Shown piece after piece: positions 9,797 to 18,734 of a stretch of 64,000 nucleotides of DNA. Origin of the DNA: Amycolatopsis sp. WAC 01376 (GTDB lineage: Bacteria > Actinomycetota > Actinomycetes > Mycobacteriales > Pseudonocardiaceae); the NCBI RefSeq assembly GCF_003947415.1, contig NZ_QHKL01000002.1, positions 1,488,001-1,552,000 of the forward strand, written 5' to 3'. The translations under genes and the position numbers were made by a program. How positions within the stretch are numbered: the stretch's first letter is position 1; the number at the start of each line of letters is the position of its first letter. Under the pieces are notes generated by a model. The model ran no database searches, had not been told where the DNA came from, and saw only the letters and a program-made list of their open reading frames with translations.

Positions 9797-11248
9797 CTAC
9801 TGGACCGTGAGGGTGTAGGTCGCCGTGGAGGTCTTGCCCGCCGAGTCCGTCGCGGTGACGGTCACCGGGTACGTGCCGCGCTGGAACGGCGCGACCACCT
9901 GCATGGTCGAACTACCGCCGCTCGAGATCGTCTTCGGGTTGAAGAACGGCGCGAACGGCAGCCCTTGTCCGGACGCCGACAACGTGATCGCGCCCGTGCC
10001 ACCGGTGGCGGAAACCGTGACGTTGCTGAAGAAGCCGGGCTGCGAAGTCCCGCTGGCCGGGCTCAGGCCGACCTTGAGCTCACCGGGCTGGGGCCCGCCG
10101 TTGCCGACGGTCAGCGTCAGGTTCGTGGTCGCGGTGTCGGTGGTGCCCTTGCCCGAGATCGTGACGGCGTAGTCCTTTTCGGCCGTCCCGGCGGGAACCT
10201 CGATGGTCACCTTCGCCGACTCACCCGAGGTGATGGACGTGGGCTGGAACGTGGCCGTCGCGCCCTCGGGAAGCCCCGAAGCGCTGAGGTCGACCTTCTC
10301 CGCGCCGTTCTTGCCGGGCTTGCTGGTCACCGTGGCCGAAACGTACTTGCCCGGCTCGACCTTGAGCGCGGACGGCGTCACCCCGAGCGAGAACGTCTCC
10401 GGGTTCTGCGGCTCGCCGATCTGCTGCTTGACCCAGTCGCCCATGTCGTTGTTGAGCCTGCCGTAGACGCTGTACCACTTGAAGTCGCTGCGGCTCCAGG
10501 AAGCGACACCGACGATCTTGCCATCCACGATCAGCGGTCCGCCGCTGTCGCCCGGCAGGATGGTGACGTGGCCGTCGTTGTAGCCGCTGCAGATCATCGT
10601 GGCGTCTTTGAAGCCCGCGCCGACGCCGTTGCAGTTGCTGCCCTGGACGATCGGCAGGGTGAACTTGTGCAGTTCGACGTTGCGGGTGTCGTCGTTGTGG
10701 TCCTTTTTGCCGTAGCCGAGCCCGAGTCCGGACTTGCCCGGCTGGTTCAGACCGGTGTCGGCCGAGGTCGCGACCTTCGCGTATTGCCCACCGGGCACCG
10801 GAATGTCGGCGTCGGTGGTGACCACCGCGACGTCGTAACCCTGGTCGAAGTTGACGTACTTCGGGTGCTTCTCATAGCTGACGACGCCGATCCGCGTTCC
10901 GCCACCGGCGTTGAGATCGTCCAGCCCGTAGAGGAAGGACTTCTCACCCGCCGCGTCCTTGCAGTGCGCGGCGATCAGGATCTTGCGCGGCGCGACGACC
11001 GAACCGGTGCACGTCTGGCCCTGCGGCCGCGTCCCGCCTTCGCGCAGGCCCGCGATGATGAAGGGGTGGTCCTTGACCGAGGCGGGGGTGCCGCCGATGG
11101 AGTTCGTGTGCAGTCCACCGGGGACGACCGCCTGATCCGTCGGGGTGACGGCGGGCAGGTTCGCCGCGGCCGCGGGCGCGGGCAGGAGGACCGAGAGGCA
11201 ACCGAGGGTGGCGGTGGCGATCCCCAGTAGCCGTTGTCTTCTGTTCAC
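9797..11248 (-). CDS. Secreted S1 (trypsin-like) serine protease with Ig-like C-terminal domains
   Basis: Exported 483-aa protease. Signal peptide 1-29 (ends PAPAAAANLP). Trypsin-fold domain about 45-265 with His in LIAAHCKD, Asp in GYDVAVVTT and Ser in PGDSGGPL; paired cysteines suggest disulfides. From about residue 275 follow two beta-rich, Ser/Thr/Gly-rich domains (FSLGVTPSALKVEPGKYVS; LKVGLSPASGTSQPG) resembling exported Ig-like or pre-peptidase modules. Start GTG 11248 with AAGGA upstream. It lies 87 nt downstream of yaaA on the same strand. The role is extracellular proteolysis; substrate unknown. Confidence 0.9.
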   Translation of the reverse strand: MNRRQRLLGIATATLGCLSVLLPAPAAAANLPAVTPTDQAVVPGGLHTNSIGGTPASVKDHPFIIAGLREGGTRPQGQTCTGSVVAPRKILIAAHCKDAAGEKSFLYGLDDLNAGGGTRIGVVSYEKHPKYVNFDQGYDVAVVTTDADIPVPGGQYAKVATSADTGLNQPGKSGLGLGYGKKDHNDDTRNVELHKFTLPIVQGSNCNGVGAGFKDATMICSGYNDGHVTILPGDSGGPLIVDGKIVGVASWSRSDFKWYSVYGRLNNDMGDWVKQQIGEPQNPETFSLGVTPSALKVEPGKYVSATVTSKPGKNGAEKVDLSASGLPEGATATFQPTSITSGESAKVTIEVPAGTAEKDYAVTISGKGTTDTATTNLTLTVGNGGPQPGELKVGLSPASGTSQPGFFSNVTVSATGGTGAITLSASGQGLPFAPFFNPKTISSGGSSTMQVVAPFQRGTYPVTVTATDSAGKTSTATYTLTVQ

Positions 11249-11335
11249 GGTGGTTCCTTTCCAGGTGGCTGGAAATCACTTTCCGCATGTGCACCTGGCG
11301 GAACAACCGAGGAAGGAGCCCGTAGGGGTACGGAA

Positions 11336-12094
11336 CTAATGCACCGCGTCCCCGGTGAGCAGCTCCAGACTGTGCTCCCCGGTGCGTTCGACGTCGAGGC
11401 CCGCCTTCGACAGCACCCGCATCAGCTGTTCCACAGTGGACGGTTCGCTGCGCGACTTCACCAGCTCCGCGGCAAGCCGTCCCTTGTAGGCCTTGTTGAA
11501 ATGGCTCACCGTGGTCCGGTTGCCCTTCGCGTCCTCGGTCACGACGCGCACCGTCACCGCGTCCGGGCGGAGCTTCGCCAGCGCCGAGTAGGTTCCGGAA
11601 CGCAGGTCGACGACGAGCCCCTCGATACCCTGGAGCACCGGTTCGAGGACCGGCTTCCACACGCTGCGGACGGTGCCGAGCGACGGCAGCGCGTTCCCGC
11701 CGGAAAGCCGGTACGCGGGGATCGGGTCGGTCGCCGCGACCACCCCGAACAGCGCCGAAGCGACGGCGAGACGCTTCTCGGCCTTCGCCAGCGTCGCCTT
11801 GGTGAAGGACTTCACGTCGAGCGCGTCGTAGAGGACGCCGGTGTAGCGGCGCAGCGCGGGCATCGTGGGCGAGGTCCACAGCTCGGCGTTGCGGGTGACC
11901 TCGTCGGCCTGCCGCGGCGTGATCCCGAGCGCGGCGACACTGGCCGGGACGTCGCCCGCCAGTTCGGCCAGCGCGTCGGCCAGCTTCGCCCGGGTCGGAT
12001 TCAGCTCCGGGAACGACAGGGCGCCGAGGTCCAGTGGCGCGCCGGTGCCGCCGGCGGCCTTGGTTTCGGAAGGGGGCAGGAGCACGAGCACCAC
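11336..12094 (-). CDS. yaaA: YaaA (UPF0246/DUF328) peroxide-stress family protein
   Basis: 252-aa cytoplasmic protein opening with LVLLPPSETKAAGGTGAP, the family's N-terminal signature, and keeping the FNKAYKGRLAAELVKS segment near the C-terminus (cf. FNKyyKG). In E. coli YaaA limits free iron during hydrogen peroxide stress and binds DNA. Length matches the family (about 250 aa). GTG 12094, with a second GTG as the next codon. The divergent GNAT gene begins 56 nt away. Confidence 0.85.
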   Translation of the reverse strand: MVLVLLPPSETKAAGGTGAPLDLGALSFPELNPTRAKLADALAELAGDVPASVAALGITPRQADEVTRNAELWTSPTMPALRRYTGVLYDALDVKSFTKATLAKAEKRLAVASALFGVVAATDPIPAYRLSGGNALPSLGTVRSVWKPVLEPVLQGIEGLVVDLRSGTYSALAKLRPDAVTVRVVTEDAKGNRTTVSHFNKAYKGRLAAELVKSRSEPSTVEQLMRVLSKAGLDVERTGEHSLELLTGDAVH

Positions 12095-12137
12095 GGAAGC
12101 GTAACTAAATGGAGTGCGTCACCCCGAGGCGCGGGCT

Positions 12138-12143
12138 TAGCCT
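12138..12143 (+). promoter_or_regulatory. -10 element TAGCCT, leaderless promoter of the GNAT gene
   Basis: TAGCCT fits the actinobacterial TANNNT -10 and ends exactly 7 nt before ATG 12151, so transcription should begin at or next to the A of the ATG. No Shine-Dalgarno is present. The paralogue at 62997 has the same arrangement (TACCTT, 7 nt). Confidence 0.55.
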
Positions 12144-12150
12144 CGACCGC

Positions 12151-13119
12151 ATGAGCCTGACCTGGCGCCCGCTGACCTTGGACGACATGCCGCGACTGGC
12201 CGAGACCTTCGCCGAGGCGGAGCGCGTCGAGCCGATCGAGGAGCACTACAGCGCGGAGGACCTCGCCGAAGAGATCGGTACGCCGACCGTCGACCTGCCG
12301 ACGGCGTCCACCAGCGCCTGGGACGGCGACACCCTGGTCGCCTACGGTCTGCTCCGGAAACGTGACGCGGCGGATCCGGTGCACATGATGCGGGTCGAGA
12401 CGCTCGTCCACCCCGCGTACCGCGACGCGGCGATCGCCGCGCACCTCACCGGCTGGTTCGAGGAGGCGGGCAAGAAGCTCCACGCGACGTCCCACCCGGA
12501 CGTGCCGCTGGAACTCCACGCCGCGGCCAACACCAAGCAGCGTTGGCTCACTGACGTGCTCGTGGACTCCGGGTACGAGCACGCCCGATGGATCGTCGAC
12601 ATGCGGGCCGACCTCGGCTCGGTCCCGCCGGTCAAGCCGCTGCCCGAAGAGTTCCCGCTCGTCACGTACGAGGACAAGTACGAGGCCCTCACCCTGCGGT
12701 CTCGCAATGAGACCTTCGCGGACCACTGGGGGAGCACGGAGCAGTCCCCGCAAGCGTGGCGGCATCTGGTCGTCGGCGCGAAGGACTTCCAGCCGGACCT
12801 GTCGTTCCTGCTACTGAGCCCGGAGCGGGATCGTGTGATCGCGATGGTGCTGAGTGTCTTCTTCGCCTCCGACGCGGCCGCCACGGGTGTGAAGGACCTG
12901 TATGTCAGTCACGTCGCGACCGACGCGGCCCTTCGCGGACGCGGCATCGCCGGCGCGCTGCTCGGGCACACGCTCGTCCAGGCCAAGGCCCAGGGTTTCC
13001 AGCGGGCTTCGCTCAACGTCGACCAGGACAACACTCACCGTGCTCTTGGTGTCTACGAGCGCGTCGGATTCGGCGAGTATCAGCGCTGGGCCGCGTACGT
13101 GAAGCCCATCCCGACCTGA
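12151..13119 (+). CDS. Two-domain GNAT N-acetyltransferase (MshD-like architecture)
   Basis: 322 aa with tandem GNAT folds. The N-domain (about 1-155) is degenerate; the C-domain (about 165-322) has the acetyl-CoA loop ALRGRGIAGALLGHTLVQAK and the closing NVDQDNTHRALGVYERVGF. This resembles mycothiol synthase MshD and related two-domain acyltransferases, but the substrate is not deducible. The ATG at 12151 is preferred over the longer start at 12109 because a TANNNT -10 sits 7 nt upstream. A homologue of identical length starts at 62997. Confidence 0.85.
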   Translation: MSLTWRPLTLDDMPRLAETFAEAERVEPIEEHYSAEDLAEEIGTPTVDLPTASTSAWDGDTLVAYGLLRKRDAADPVHMMRVETLVHPAYRDAAIAAHLTGWFEEAGKKLHATSHPDVPLELHAAANTKQRWLTDVLVDSGYEHARWIVDMRADLGSVPPVKPLPEEFPLVTYEDKYEALTLRSRNETFADHWGSTEQSPQAWRHLVVGAKDFQPDLSFLLLSPERDRVIAMVLSVFFASDAAATGVKDLYVSHVATDAALRGRGIAGALLGHTLVQAKAQGFQRASLNVDQDNTHRALGVYERVGFGEYQRWAAYVKPIPT

Positions 13120-13192
13120 CCGGTTGTCACCCGAAAGGGTGGATTTCGGTACAGTCGATCTTCTCGAAGAGATCGGTGGGGGTGGTAGGGCG

Positions 13193-14128
13193 TTGCCGGT
13201 TTCCGCACGGCTCGGCTGGCACGACCTGCCATCGGCGACGCGTGACGCCGTGGAGCGTGAGCTCGGTTCGGCGGTCCGCCGTTCGTTGTGGCAGACCCCG
13301 GAATTCGATGGCGGTGTCGCCGCGAGGCTCGAACTCGACCGCGGTCATCGCTGGGTCTTCCTGAAGGCGATCCCTGCGGACAGTCCACGAGCGGGCGGGT
13401 ACCGCACGGAGGCCGCCATCGCGCGACGGCTTCCCCCGGAAGCACCCACGCCGAAGCTGCTGTCCTTTGTGGACGGTGACTGGCTGGTGCTCGCGTTCGC
13501 CGACTTCGACGGCACCAGGCCGAATCTGCGCCCGGGATCGCCGGACCTCTCCGCTGTCCTGGCCACCTTCGGCACACTCGGCCGCACACTCACGCCGTGC
13601 CCGCTGCCCGACGTCCCGGACGCGCTCGACGATCTCGGCCCACTCCTGCGCGGCTGGCACGAACTGGCGAAGGAACCGCCGGACGACCTCGACGGCTGGG
13701 CCGTCCGCAACCTCGACAGGCTCGTTCAGCTGGAGACGTCCTGGCATCCCTGGTCGGCAGGGGACACGTTGCTGCACAACGACATCCAGCCCGAGTACCT
13801 GGTGCGGACCGGCTCGGGCAGGGTGCTCGTCACCAATTGGCGTTACCCGGCGAGGGGCGCGGGCTGGCTCGATCTGGTCGCGCTCGTCCCGTATCTGCTC
13901 GACGCCGGACACGAGCCCGCCGACGTCGACCGCCTGCTCCGGCGGCGCCCCGTGCTCACCGGTGTCCCGGTCTGGGCGGTCACCGCGTTCGGCGTCGCCC
14001 TGGCTGGGCACGCCGAACGCGCGAGCCGGCTACCGGAACCGCCCGCGACGACCGGGGTCCGCGCGGCGCAGCGCCGTCTCGCCGCGGCGATGCGCGACTG
14101 GCTCGCCTACCGGACGCACTGGCAGTAG
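13193..14128 (+). CDS. Aminoglycoside phosphotransferase (APH)-family protein with altered metal site
   Basis: About 311-aa protein of the APH/choline-kinase fold. The Brenner-like loop is LLHNDIQPEYLV (cf. HGDLHPGNLL), and the following metal site, normally IDW, reads VTNWRYPARGAGWLDLVAL, so the second Mg-binding Asp is replaced by Asn. The N-lobe has VFLKAIPADSPRAGGYRTE (Lys and Glu pair). The enzyme may therefore be weakly active or a binding protein. Start is uncertain: TTG 13193 (MPVSARLGWHD) follows a G-rich stretch and matches where the fold begins; in-frame TTG 13124 and GTG 13139 would lengthen it. It follows the GNAT gene closely in the same direction. Confidence 0.75.
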   Translation: MPVSARLGWHDLPSATRDAVERELGSAVRRSLWQTPEFDGGVAARLELDRGHRWVFLKAIPADSPRAGGYRTEAAIARRLPPEAPTPKLLSFVDGDWLVLAFADFDGTRPNLRPGSPDLSAVLATFGTLGRTLTPCPLPDVPDALDDLGPLLRGWHELAKEPPDDLDGWAVRNLDRLVQLETSWHPWSAGDTLLHNDIQPEYLVRTGSGRVLVTNWRYPARGAGWLDLVALVPYLLDAGHEPADVDRLLRRRPVLTGVPVWAVTAFGVALAGHAERASRLPEPPATTGVRAAQRRLAAAMRDWLAYRTHWQ

Positions 14129-14448
14129 CGCCCACCTCACCTGGTGAGGCTCCCTTCGTCGCGTCTGATGCGGTGAAGGGGGAGCCTTCGGCCCCGGCAC
14201 CGACCACGCCACCTTTGCCTTACCCCTCGATAACCGTCTTGGCCATTCACGAGGTCCGGTACTGGCGATGTCACGTGACTGACCGGACGACACGCGTGAT
14301 CCGGCGGACGACACGCGTGACTGGATGGACGACACGCCGGCGGCCGGGTTCCGTTACGAGTCGGCCGCCCGATCACGTGTGTCGTCCGTTCAGTCACGCG
14401 AAACCGCCATCCGCGCACCGGCAGTACGTACCTAAGACACCCTTGGCT
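14129..14448. other. 320-nt convergent gap filled with inverted and direct repeats
   Basis: No gene. From left to right: a 15-bp palindrome CCTCACCTGGTGAGG (14135-14149); an imperfect stem GGCTCCCTTC / GAAGGGGGAGCC (14148-14186) that shares its middle, TTCGTCGCRTCTGATGCGG, with 32229 onward; and the 28-bp inverted repeat at 14274-14301 / 14371-14398. It separates the APH gene from the convergent dehydrogenase. Confidence 0.6.
14274..14398. repeat. 28-bp inverted repeat with internal direct copies of GGACGACACGC
   Basis: Left arm 14274-14301 and right arm 14371-14398 are reverse complements with two mismatches. GGACGACACGC occurs three times in direct orientation (14285, 14306, 14327; 21-bp period) and once inverted. 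Spacing and copy number do not fit CRISPR. Confidence 0.65.
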
Positions 14449-15363
14449 CTAAGAGCCCTGGCCGCTCACGAGGTTCAGCGGCTCCTCGCCGGCGGCGTAC
14501 CGGCGCAACTGCTCGGCGACCAGCCGCTTCGCGCGCGGGTAGAACGACGCGGACCCGCCCGCGATATGCGGCGTGATGATCACTCCCGGCGCGGTCCACA
14601 GTGGATGCCCGGCGGGCAGCGGCTCGGGGTCGACGACGTCCAGCGCGGCACGCAAACGTCCGGAGACGGTCTCGGCCGTGAGCGCCTCGGTGTCGATCGC
14701 CGAGCCCCTCCCGACGTTCACCACCAGGGCGCCGTCCGGCAGCGCGGCGAGTTCCGCGGCGCCGAACAAGCCCACCGTCGCGGGTGTTTCGGGCAGGATC
14801 AGGACCACGATGTCGGCGGACGGCAGTAGTTCCGCCAGTTCGCCGACGCCGTGCACCTGCTCCGCCGGCCGGGCCGTGCTCGCCACCCTGGTCACGACCG
14901 CTTCGGCCGCGAGCAGTTGCCGCTCGATGGCCTGGCCGATCGAGCCGTACCCGACCAGCAGCACCCGGCTGTCGGCCAGCGAGCGCGTGTGTTCGCGCTC
15001 CCACGACGCCGTCGCCTGCTGCGTGAACCAGCGCGGCAGGTCCCGCTGCGACGCGTGGATCAGCGCCAGCGCGTGCTCGGCCACGCTGAGGTCGTGCAGA
15101 CCGCGGCCGTTGGCGAGCCGCACCCCCGCCGGCACCAGCGGGATCAGCTTCTCCACCCCGGCCGACAACGACTGCACGAGCTTCAGCGACGGAAGCCCGG
15201 CGATCAGCTTCGCCGGCTCCATGCCGGTGTCGTACGGCAGCACGTACACCTCGACGCCATCGAGGCCTTCGCCCGGCAGCGGGCCCGTACCGTCGTAGAA
15301 CCGCGCGCTCAGACCTTCGGGCAGCTCGATGTCGGTCCAGGGCAGGATGGCTCGCTCCGTCAT
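14449..15363 (-). CDS. D-isomer-specific 2-hydroxyacid dehydrogenase family protein
   Basis: 304-aa NAD(P)-dependent oxidoreductase interconverting 2-oxo and D-2-hydroxy acids. The Rossmann motif VLLVGYGSIGQAIERQL is near residue 135; catalytic signature elements are Arg in VNVGRGSAID, Glu in VVDPEPLPAGH and His in ITPHIAGGS. Length is slightly below the usual 310-330. Start ATG 15363. The VOC gene lies upstream on the same strand with a 28-nt gap, so the two probably form an operon. Exact substrate unknown. Confidence 0.88.
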   Translation of the reverse strand: MTERAILPWTDIELPEGLSARFYDGTGPLPGEGLDGVEVYVLPYDTGMEPAKLIAGLPSLKLVQSLSAGVEKLIPLVPAGVRLANGRGLHDLSVAEHALALIHASQRDLPRWFTQQATASWEREHTRSLADSRVLLVGYGSIGQAIERQLLAAEAVVTRVASTARPAEQVHGVGELAELLPSADIVVLILPETPATVGLFGAAELAALPDGALVVNVGRGSAIDTEALTAETVSGRLRAALDVVDPEPLPAGHPLWTAPGVIITPHIAGGSASFYPRAKRLVAEQLRRYAAGEEPLNLVSGQGS

Positions 15364-15391
15364 GCCGCCATTCTGACCATCGCGGCCCGCC

Positions 15392-15748
15392 TCAGCCCTC
15401 GTGGGTGGCCACGCAGAATTCGTTGCCGACGGGATCGGCCAGCACCGTCCAGGCGAGGCCCGGCATCTCCTTCTTGTCCAGCTTCTTCGCGCCCAGTCCG
15501 GTCAGGCGGCCCACCTCCTTCTCCATGTCGTCCGTACCGAAGTCCAGATGGACCCGGTTCTTGCCCGCCCGCGGCTCCGGCACGCGCTGGAACGCGAGCA
15601 CGGGCCCGTTCTCCACCTTGGGGTGCAGGATCAGGAACTCGCCGTCGTAGTCCTGATCCACCTCCACGCCGAGCGCCTTCGTCCAGAACGCCGCGAGCCC
15701 GCGCGGATCCGCGCAGTCGATCGTGATCATGCCCAGCTCGATACCCAT
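15392..15748 (-). CDS. VOC-family (glyoxalase/bleomycin-resistance fold) protein
   Basis: 118-aa single-repeat vicinal-oxygen-chelate protein: MITIDCADPRGLAAFWTKAL at the N-terminus and VHLDFGTDD then VLADPVGNEFCV near the C-terminus, with metal-ligand-like His in VHLDF and Glu in GNEFCV. Actinobacteria carry many of these as putative lyases or resistance proteins. ATG 15748 is preceded by TAGCTT six nt away, so the mRNA is probably leaderless. First gene of a likely operon with the 2-hydroxyacid dehydrogenase. Confidence 0.82.
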   Translation of the reverse strand: MGIELGMITIDCADPRGLAAFWTKALGVEVDQDYDGEFLILHPKVENGPVLAFQRVPEPRAGKNRVHLDFGTDDMEKEVGRLTGLGAKKLDKKEMPGLAWTVLADPVGNEFCVATHEG

Positions 15749-15874
15749 GGCGGCAAGCTAGCGGAGACCACCGACAAAACCGGGCGCCCGCGATAACCGG
15801 TTGAACCGTCCCTGGGCGGGGTGACTACGCTGCGCAGAACGTCTCAGCACGTAATTCCAGCGAGGAGCCCAGAA

Positions 15875-17623
15875 GTGATCACCAGGATGTCGTCGTTGTT
15901 CCTTCGCACCCTGCGTGAGGATCCGGCGGACGCCGAGGTACCGAGCCACCGGCTCCTGGTACGCGCCGGCTACGTCCGCCGGGTCGCCCCGGGCGGCTAC
16001 TCCTGGCTGCCGCTGGGCCTGCGGGTGCTGCGCCGCATCGAGAACGTCGTCCGTGAAGAGATGAACGCCATCGGCGCGCAGGAGATCCAGTTCCCCGCGC
16101 TGCTGCCGAAGGAGCCTTACGAGGCCACCGGCCGTTGGACCGAGTACGGCGACGCCCTCTTCCGCCTCAAGGACCGCAAGGGCGCCGACTATCTCCTCGG
16201 CCCGACGCACGAAGAGCTCTTCGCGCTCACCGTGAAGGGTGAATACAACTCGTACAAGGACTATCCCGTCGTCCTGTACCAAATCCAGACCAAATACCGC
16301 GACGAGGCGCGTCCCCGGGCCGGCATCCTCCGCGGCCGCGAGTTCGTCATGAAGGACTCGTACTCCTTCGACCTCGACGACGAAGGCCTGACGAAGTCGT
16401 ACGAGCTGCACCGCCAGGCGTACACGAAGCTGTTCGACCGTCTCGGCATCGAGTACGTCGTCGTGAAGGCGACCTCCGGCGCGATGGGCGGCTCGGCCTC
16501 CGAGGAGTTCCTCGCCGTCGCCGCGACGGGTGAGGACACCTACGTCCGCAGCACCGAATCGGGTTACGCGGCCAACGTCGAAGCGGTCACCACGCCCGCT
16601 CCCGAGGCGAAGCCGGTCGAGGGGCTGCCCGAGGCGAAGGTCCACCACACGCCGGACACCCCGACCATCGAGTCGCTCGTCGCGTTCCTGAACAACGCCG
16701 GCCTCGGTCGCACCTTCACCGCCGCGGACACACTCAAGAACGTCCTGGTGAAGACCCGCCAGCCGGGTGCGAAGGAGTGGGAGCTGCTGGCCATCGGCCT
16801 CCCCGGAGACCGCGAGGTCGACACGAAGCGCCTCGAAGCGTCGCTCGAGCCCGCCGAGTTCGAGCTGCTGACGGAGGCCGACTTCGCCAAGAACCCCTTC
16901 CTCGTCAAGGGCTACATCGGCCCGAAGGCGCTGAAGGACAACGGCGTCCGCTACCTGCTCGACCCGCGCGTCGTCGACGGCACCGCCTGGGTCACCGGCG
17001 CAGACGAGCGCGATCACCACGTGGTCGACCTGGTCGCGGGCCGCGACTTCACCGGCGACGGCACGATCGAGGCCGCCGAGGTCCGTGAAGGCGACGCGTC
17101 GCCCGACGGCAAGGGCACCCTGGTCGCCGCGCGCGGTATCGAGATCGGGCACATCTTCCAGCTCGGCCGCAAGTACGCGGACGCGTTCGAACTCGACGCG
17201 CTGGGCCCGGACTCCAAGCCCATTCGCATCACCATGGGCTCGTACGGCGTGGGTGTCTCCCGCCTCGTCGGTGTGCTCGCCGAGCAGAACTACGACGACC
17301 TCGGCATCATCTGGCCGCGCGAGGTCTCGCCGTTCGACGTCCACATCGTCATCGCGGGCAAGGACGAGACGGTCACCGCGGGCGCGGAGAAGCTCGCGGC
17401 CGAACTGGACGCCGCCGGCGGCGGCGCCGGCCTCGACGACCGCAAGGCCAGCCCCGGTGTGAAGTTCGCGGACGCCGAACTCGTCGGCGTGCCGACCATC
17501 CTGGTGGTCGGGCGTGGGCTGGCGAACGGTGTCGTCGAGGTCAAGGACCGCCGCACCGGCGACCGTGAAGAGATCGCCGTGGACGCGGTCGTGGAGCACC
17601 TGGTCAAGCTCGTCCGTTCGTAA
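15875..17623 (+). CDS. proS: Prolyl-tRNA synthetase, bacterial type with editing domain
   Basis: Charges tRNA-Pro with proline; 582 aa. Class II motif 1 region is [20 protein letters not shown], motif 2 is [19 protein letters not shown], and motif 3 is [17 protein letters not shown]. An editing (INS/YbaK-like) insertion lies between motifs 2 and 3 (about residues 225-400) and the C-terminal anticodon-binding domain starts near [18 protein letters not shown] 15875 is chosen because GAGGAG is 7 nt upstream; the alternative ATG 15887 is possible. The stop TAA overlaps the ATG of the next gene by one base (TAATG). Confidence 0.96.
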   Translation: MITRMSSLFLRTLREDPADAEVPSHRLLVRAGYVRRVAPGGYSWLPLGLRVLRRIENVVREEMNAIGAQEIQFPALLPKEPYEATGRWTEYGDALFRLKDRKGADYLLGPTHEELFALTVKGEYNSYKDYPVVLYQIQTKYRDEARPRAGILRGREFVMKDSYSFDLDDEGLTKSYELHRQAYTKLFDRLGIEYVVVKATSGAMGGSASEEFLAVAATGEDTYVRSTESGYAANVEAVTTPAPEAKPVEGLPEAKVHHTPDTPTIESLVAFLNNAGLGRTFTAADTLKNVLVKTRQPGAKEWELLAIGLPGDREVDTKRLEASLEPAEFELLTEADFAKNPFLVKGYIGPKALKDNGVRYLLDPRVVDGTAWVTGADERDHHVVDLVAGRDFTGDGTIEAAEVREGDASPDGKGTLVAARGIEIGHIFQLGRKYADAFELDALGPDSKPIRITMGSYGVGVSRLVGVLAEQNYDDLGIIWPREVSPFDVHIVIAGKDETVTAGAEKLAAELDAAGGGAGLDDRKASPGVKFADAELVGVPTILVVGRGLANGVVEVKDRRTGDREEIAVDAVVEHLVKLVRS

Positions 17624-18558
17624 TGGGCTTGTTCGGCAAGAAGCGCGGGGATTCCCCGGGCTACGAGGACAACGCGGCGCTGGACGGGTTCGGGGGCTAT
17701 CAGCCCTCGGACTCGTCCGGCTACACGCCGCCGGTCCCGGAACTGGCCGCTCCTGTCGAACCGGAGCCGCAGCCCGCGAAGCAGCCGATGTCACGAAGCG
17801 GGCGAAGGGCCATGTACGGCTTCTTCGCGACGCTCGGTGTCATCGCGGTCGCGACGCTCGCGAACAACGGCTCGGACCGGTCGTCGAGCAGTTCGCCGAC
17901 CACCCGGGCCCCCATCGTCTACACGCCTTCACCCCAGGTCGTCGCGCCGCCGGTGACCGACGGCTGGCAGTCGGTCACCGGGAAGGACGGCGTCTACGCC
18001 TACGACGTCCCGCCGAACTGGACACCGAAACCCGGCACGATCCACGGCTGGGAGAAGGGCACCCAGGTCCCGGGCATCCGCATGGTCGCCAGTGCCTTCG
18101 TCGGCGACGGCTACTGCCCGCAGGACAAGGAGAGCAGGGTCGGCGGCAGCGGCGTGACGAACGTGAAGGTCTCCGAACCGTCCGCCGCGGCGCAGAAAGC
18201 GATCGACGACCTCGCCGTCAGCGCCTACAACCCGGAGAACGGTCCGCTGACGGCCAAGATCACCAAGGAACCGGCCCAGCCTGCCGAGTTCACGCTCGGT
18301 ACCGGCAAGAAGGTCCCCGCGAGCATCGTCCTCGCGGAGGTCGTCACCCCGCCCGGACCTTGTGGCGCGCGGCGCGCCCTGGTCGGCGTGCTCGCACCGG
18401 AGCTGGGCGAAGCCTCGGCGGTCCTGGCCGTCTATTCGGGCCAGGACACGCCGGGTGGTGCGGACCGCGAGCAGATCCTGAAGATCCTCAAGACCTACCG
18501 GGGTGTCCCGGAGGCCGACCGCAAGACCATCACGCCGCCGCCTTCGACGTTGCGCTGA
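17623..18558 (+). CDS. Single-pass membrane protein with exported GWQ/YDVPP domain (paralogue A)
   Basis: 311 aa. An N-terminal cytoplasmic, Pro-rich region (1-60), one TM segment (about 64-85, AMYGFFATLGVIAVATLAN), a Ser/Thr/Pro linker, then an extracellular domain that begins GWQSVTGKDGVYAYDVPPNW and contains Cys in GYCPQD and PGPCGARRA. The same domain layout recurs in the genes at 20975 and 21829, so these form a paralogous family whose name I cannot give. The start codon overlaps the proS stop, implying translational coupling, though a functional link with proS is doubtful. A 25-bp palindrome follows. Confidence 0.8.
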   Translation: MGLFGKKRGDSPGYEDNAALDGFGGYQPSDSSGYTPPVPELAAPVEPEPQPAKQPMSRSGRRAMYGFFATLGVIAVATLANNGSDRSSSSSPTTRAPIVYTPSPQVVAPPVTDGWQSVTGKDGVYAYDVPPNWTPKPGTIHGWEKGTQVPGIRMVASAFVGDGYCPQDKESRVGGSGVTNVKVSEPSAAAQKAIDDLAVSAYNPENGPLTAKITKEPAQPAEFTLGTGKKVPASIVLAEVVTPPGPCGARRALVGVLAPELGEASAVLAVYSGQDTPGGADREQILKILKTYRGVPEADRKTITPPPSTLR

Positions 18559-18628
18559 ACTCGCCGGCGAAGCCGAGATGGCGAGGGTCCGAATTCGGCC
18601 TGACCGAGTCGGTCGTGGGGCGAGGGCC

Positions 18629-18683
18629 TGCCCCCGATGTGGCATTGGGGACGGTCAGCGTCCCCAATGCCACATCGGGGGCA
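18629..18683. terminator. Perfect 25-bp hairpin between convergent genes
   Basis: Arms begin TGCCCCCGATGTGGCATTGG and are perfectly complementary over 25 bp around the loop GTCAG. It lies in the gap between stops at 18558 and 18735. It has the same architecture as the other palindromes but a different arm sequence. Confidence 0.75.
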
Positions 18684-18734
18684 TCAGACCGCTACCCCTC
18701 CGCCAGGGCATGGCGGCTCTCGCTAAGGCCTCTT

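Noticed and set aside
14274..14398. Short regularly spaced repeats considered as a CRISPR remnant
   Set aside because: Only three 11-16 bp copies with 5-10 bp between them, plus an inverted copy; no spacer-size gaps and no cas genes.
15749..15874. T-box or other riboswitch leader before proS
   Set aside because: Only 126 nt to the divergent gene, a normal ribosome site, and no T-box sequence or terminator/antiterminator pair.
15758..17794. 678-codon minus-strand ORF opposite proS
   Set aside because: Antisense shadow of proS with no domain signature.
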